The notes under the pieces are model-generated. The model saw nothing but the letters and a program-made list of their open reading frames with translations, was not told where the DNA came from and did not search any database. A stretch of 64,000 nt of DNA from Bacteroidales bacterium (GTDB taxonomy: Bacteria > Bacteroidota > Bacteroidia > Bacteroidales > WCHB1-69): positions 17,540 through 81,539 of the forward strand of contig JAGCCZ010000033.1 of NCBI GenBank assembly GCA_017651425.1, written 5' to 3'. The number at the start of each line of letters is the position of its first letter. Positions within the stretch are counted from its first letter, which is position 1. The position numbers and the translations under genes were made by a program. Below, piece by piece: positions 61,363 to 64,000 of the stretch.

Positions 61363-61942
61363 GATTGTCGTAGGTATTGTTTTTCAACCAGTTCTCCGCA
61401 CGGGTCATCATGTCGAAAAGGACGGCGTTCTCCGCTGTGGGGAGGATGATGGACTTGTGTTTCTTGTGCCGCACCCAGGCCATGGCCGTGATGCTGTCGG
61501 TATAGATGGGGATATCGAGGTTGCGCTGCTTGCAGAGGGAGATGCCGTGCACCAAGGCCAGGAACTCGCCGATGTTGTTGGAGGCGTTGGGGAACGGTCC
61601 CTTGTGGAACCAGACCTCCCGTGTGGCCACATAGACCCCGCGGTATTCCATCATCTTGGTCACTGTGTTCCAGGCGGCATCCACGGACAGGCTCTCCAGG
61701 ATGGGTTTCGGTGCCTCCTCTTTCAGAAGCAGCAAGGGAATGCCGCTTTGCGGCGAGGGATGGTTGCGGTAATAGGCAGCATAGCCCTCCTTAAATGCCG
61801 AGATGGCCGCCTGTTCAGTCTCGAAGGACTTGTATTTTGCGCCCTCAAAATGCAGAACATGCGCCTTGCAGTCGTTCCAATTGTCGTAAACGCCGGGCTT
61901 CACACCGGCCCAAACCACATAATATTTTCTCTTTGTTGCCAT
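61301..61942 (-). CDS. rnhA: Ribonuclease H with N-terminal viroplasmin domain
   Basis: A 213-aa protein. Residues about 5-50 (KYYVVWAGVKPGVYDNWNDC, then FEGAKYKSFETEQAAISAF) are the caulimovirus viroplasmin-type hybrid-binding domain. Residues about 85-205 are an RNase H fold with the acids in SVDAAW, NIGEFLALVHGI and IPIYTDSITAMAWV. It removes RNA from RNA-DNA hybrids. The start at 61942 is clear. Its 3' end overlaps the ygiQ-like gene by 62 bp on the opposite strand. Confidence 0.9.
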   Translation of the reverse strand: MATKRKYYVVWAGVKPGVYDNWNDCKAHVLHFEGAKYKSFETEQAAISAFKEGYAAYYRNHPSPQSGIPLLLLKEEAPKPILESLSVDAAWNTVTKMMEYRGVYVATREVWFHKGPFPNASNNIGEFLALVHGISLCKQRNLDIPIYTDSITAMAWVRHKKHKSIILPTAENAVLFDMMTRAENWLKNNTYDNPIYKWNTPLWGEIPADFGRK

Positions 61943-62020
61943 TTATCGTCTTTTAAATGAATGTTTTGCGACAGTTGCCGCGACATTGCCATCCCATGCG
62001 CAAAGATGGCAGAATTAATG

Positions 62021-62028
62021 TATTTTTG
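62021..62028 (+). promoter_or_regulatory. -7 promoter element for the GldH-like gene
   Basis: TATTTTTG lies 64 bp upstream of the start at 62093. Confidence 0.45.
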
Positions 62029-62092
62029 CAGCCGTGTTTGCGACCACAAAATCCAGATGCAAAAGTAGTTTAAATTGAAAGAAACTTCGAGT

Positions 62093-62602
62093 ATGAAAAA
62101 AAGAATTTATCAACATTTTATAGTTATCGCACTCATCATCCTCACCATCAACACAATAGCCACAAGCTGCCATCGTGCACCCCGGCAGAAGGAGCCCATC
62201 AAGGTAACACATGAATTCCCCAATGGCAACTGGACATTCGAGGAGCAGGTCATCCAATACGGTTTCGACAACATTGACACCATAAGTGAGTATAGCATTG
62301 AATTTTACCTGAAGTATGACACCACCGTGGTGGTGGACGAAACGATTCCGGTCAACATCACGCTCACCGCCCCTGACGGCATGGAATCCTTCGTCACCAG
62401 CGTGCTCAATTTCGATCCCAAGCAGAACAAGGATATTACACCTTTTTCCCAAGGCAGTGTAAATTCCATGAGGCTTGTCGCATTCCCCAGCAAAACATTG
62501 ACACAAAAGGGGCGCTACACCGTCACCTTCTATCGCAAGATGCCGAAATACGACAATCTGGGGTTCATCTCATTGGACTTGAACGTGGTGCCGAAGAAGT
62601 AG
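62093..62602 (+). CDS. GldH-like gliding-motility/T9SS lipoprotein
   Basis: A 169-aa lipoprotein (lipobox TINTIATSCHRA, lipidation at Cys25). The mature part is a beta-sandwich with the GldH-type layout: a short start (FPNGNWTFEEQV), a strand-rich middle (YSIEFYLKYDTTVVVDETIP) and the end KGRYTVTFYRKMPKYDNLGFISLDLNVV. GldH is associated with gliding and T9SS in Bacteroidota. The match is by shape and a few positions only. The ATG at 62093 is chosen for the signal peptide. Confidence 0.6.
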   Translation: MKKRIYQHFIVIALIILTINTIATSCHRAPRQKEPIKVTHEFPNGNWTFEEQVIQYGFDNIDTISEYSIEFYLKYDTTVVVDETIPVNITLTAPDGMESFVTSVLNFDPKQNKDITPFSQGSVNSMRLVAFPSKTLTQKGRYTVTFYRKMPKYDNLGFISLDLNVVPKK

Positions 62603-62670
62603 AGGGTGCGGCTTACGGATGTTTTGCCGTTTTATGATAATCATTTTATGGCAACAAGTAAAAAAATGTG

Positions 62671-62678
62671 TATATTTG
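62671..62678 (+). promoter_or_regulatory. -7 promoter element for the ATPase gene
   Basis: TATATTTG followed by CAGCG lies 26 bp upstream of the start codon. Confidence 0.5.
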
Positions 62679-62704
62679 CAGCGTGAATCTTAAATAAGCG
62701 TGCT

Positions 62705-63844
62705 ATGAGAAATCCATTTATCACCAGTGGATATGCCGGACCCGAGTATTTCTGTGACAGGGAAAAGGAAACATCCATGTTGACCGATTTCCTGACAAAC
62801 GGGAACAATGTAGCGTTGATCTCGCCACGACGTGTAGGGAAAACCGACCTTTTGCACCATTGTTTCCGACAGTCATCGGTCTGCGACAATTACCACACAT
62901 TCATCATAGACATTTATGCCACCACCTCTGTCCGGGACTTTGTCAATGTTTTTGGCAAGGCCATTATTGAAGAGCTGCGTCCGAAAGGGCGTGCCGTATG
63001 GGAGCGGTTCCTGTCCGTGTTGCAGTCGTTGCGTCCAGAAATAAGCTTTGACATCAACGGGATGCCCGTGTGGGGTTTGGGCATAGGTGCCATTGACAAT
63101 CCTTCGGTGACGCTTGACGAGATTTTCCGTTATCTGAATGAGGCGGATAAGCCATGTATTGTGGCCATTGACGAATTCCAGCAGATTACCCGATACACCG
63201 ACAACCAGAACATGGAGGCATTGTTGCGAACCTATATCCAGCGCACGCCAAATGCCAACTTTGTTTTTGCAGGATCGCAACGGCATCTGATGGGGGCCAT
63301 GTTCATATCGCCCTCTCGTCCGTTCTACCAGTCGGTCACCATCATGAACCTGCCTCTTATATCATTAGACAAATACACTGCTTTTGCACAAAAACACTTT
63401 ATGGAGAATGGGCGAGTTCTTGATGCAGGGGTTGTCAACAATATATACCATCGTTTCGATGGAATCACCTCATATCTTCAGCGCATCATGAACATGCTAT
63501 TCATACAGACCGCACAAGGAGAAACTTGCCATGAATACATGATAGAGACTGCCATAAACACCTTGCTTGACATATCAAGCGACACTTACCTCTCATTGAT
63601 TTATCAAATACCTGAGAAGCAGAGAGATGTCCTTTTTGCCATAGCACAAGAAGGGAGAGCCAGAAGTGTGACGGGCGGCAAGTTCATCCATGCTCACCAT
63701 CTGACTTCCGCAAGCAGCGTGCGTTCGGCCATAAACGGGCTTTTGGAGAAGGACTTCATCACGAATGACAAGGGAGAGTATTATGTCTATGACAGATTCT
63801 TCGGAATGTGGATTGAGCGGAATGTCTTGAATGCGGCACAATAA
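62705..63844 (+). CDS. AAA-type ATPase of the archaeal-ATPase/STAND kind
   Basis: A 379-aa ATP-binding protein: Walker A in ISPRRVGKTDLLHHC (residues 41-47 give PRRVGKT), Walker B in PCIVAIDEFQQI (about 150-160), sensor-like FVFAGSQRHLM, and a C-terminal winged helix (about 295-365, LTSASSVRSAINGLLEKDFI). The family is widespread and mostly uncharacterised in Bacteroidales genomes; the ATPase core resembles archaeal ATPases. It stands alone on the plus strand with its own promoter. Confidence 0.85.
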   Translation: MRNPFITSGYAGPEYFCDREKETSMLTDFLTNGNNVALISPRRVGKTDLLHHCFRQSSVCDNYHTFIIDIYATTSVRDFVNVFGKAIIEELRPKGRAVWERFLSVLQSLRPEISFDINGMPVWGLGIGAIDNPSVTLDEIFRYLNEADKPCIVAIDEFQQITRYTDNQNMEALLRTYIQRTPNANFVFAGSQRHLMGAMFISPSRPFYQSVTIMNLPLISLDKYTAFAQKHFMENGRVLDAGVVNNIYHRFDGITSYLQRIMNMLFIQTAQGETCHEYMIETAINTLLDISSDTYLSLIYQIPEKQRDVLFAIAQEGRARSVTGGKFIHAHHLTSASSVRSAINGLLEKDFITNDKGEYYVYDRFFGMWIERNVLNAAQ

Positions 63845-63965
63845 TATGTCGTCGCCCATTTCCTGACTTTGGCGGTCTAATTTTTCACTTTTTTATTAAG
63901 TGTTTATAGCCAGGTAGTTAGCAAATTTTGTCATTTGTTTTGGGTGAATCGCTCCTCCTTTTTCG

Positions 63966-63973
63966 TACTTTTG
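63966..63973 (+). promoter_or_regulatory. -7 promoter element at right edge
   Basis: TACTTTTG followed by CAGT lies directly before an ATG at 63978. The gap from 63845 holds no other feature. Confidence 0.45.
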
Positions 63974-63977
63974 CAGT

Positions 63978-64000
63978 ATGTTTGTGCGCAAAAGGAGGAA
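63978..64000 (+). CDS. Possible gene start at window edge (transposase-like N-terminus)
   Basis: An ATG 4 bp after a good -7 element opens a frame reading MFVRKRR before the window ends. Several IS1634-type transposases of Bacteroidota begin with MFVRK, so this may be the start of an insertion-sequence gene. Seven codons are too few to decide. Confidence 0.3.

Noticed and set aside
63845..64000. Complete insertion sequence at the right edge
   Set aside because: Only seven codons of a possible transposase are visible and no terminal inverted repeat can be tested inside the window.

Overview
The window looks like chromosome of a fermentative member of the Bacteroidota, most likely order Bacteroidales. 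Three things point there. First, many genes are preceded by the Bacteroidota -7 element TAnnTTTG, and Shine-Dalgarno sites are essentially absent. Second, the housekeeping sigma factor is short and lacks region 1.1. Third, several families are typical of this phylum: PorZ and a type IX secretion (T9SS) sorting-domain protein, a GldH-like lipoprotein, DUF3078, DUF4271, and FISUMP/SUMF1 surface proteins. All names come from reading the sequence by eye; no database search was run.

Layout. Positions 1-2.6 kb: lysine-fermentation genes (lysine 5,6-aminomutase; the beta subunit is cut by the window edge). 2.8-6.9 kb: free-methionine sulfoxide reductase, a glycosyltransferase, and an MBOAT/AlgJ-like O-acetylation pair. 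6.9-31 kb: a dense housekeeping block with rbfA, a LolC/E-type permease, porZ, recO, rpoN, asnS, rpoD, DUF3078, a degenerate arginase-fold protein, topA, a kinase-less RibF-like protein, pheT, yidD, rnpA, hemD, DUF4271, a T9SS cargo, a RluA-type pseudouridine synthase, panB, an M50 peptidase and glnS. 31.2-33.7 kb: gcvT and a membrane-bound Ser/Thr kinase. 33.7-39.3 kb: three secreted or surface proteins with FISUMP or SUMF1 domains.

The accessory part runs from 39.5 to 56.6 kb. It holds (i) a DUF559 nuclease-like gene bracketed by structured inverted repeats that differ by compensatory changes; (ii) a run of nine small same-strand genes (GIY-YIG-like, coiled-coil, tail-anchored, TerB-like and others) behind a promoter and a long hairpin leader; (iii) a rubrerythrin, an aldehyde dehydrogenase and a PIN/RelB-type toxin-antitoxin pair; (iv) several lipoproteins and an ECF sigma factor fused to a membrane segment; (v) an AbiE-type abortive-infection/toxin-antitoxin pair between two exact 33-bp copies of the tRNA-His 3' end, with no integrase.

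Positions 56.6-64 kb return to chromosomal genes: tRNA-His, hisS, a DUF389 membrane protein, a YgiQ-type radical SAM protein, RNase H with a viroplasmin domain, a GldH-like lipoprotein and an AAA-type ATPase. A possible transposase start lies at the right edge. Intergenic gaps repeatedly hold short low-complexity arrays of several unrelated units, and two copies of one GC-rich palindrome occur 34 kb apart.
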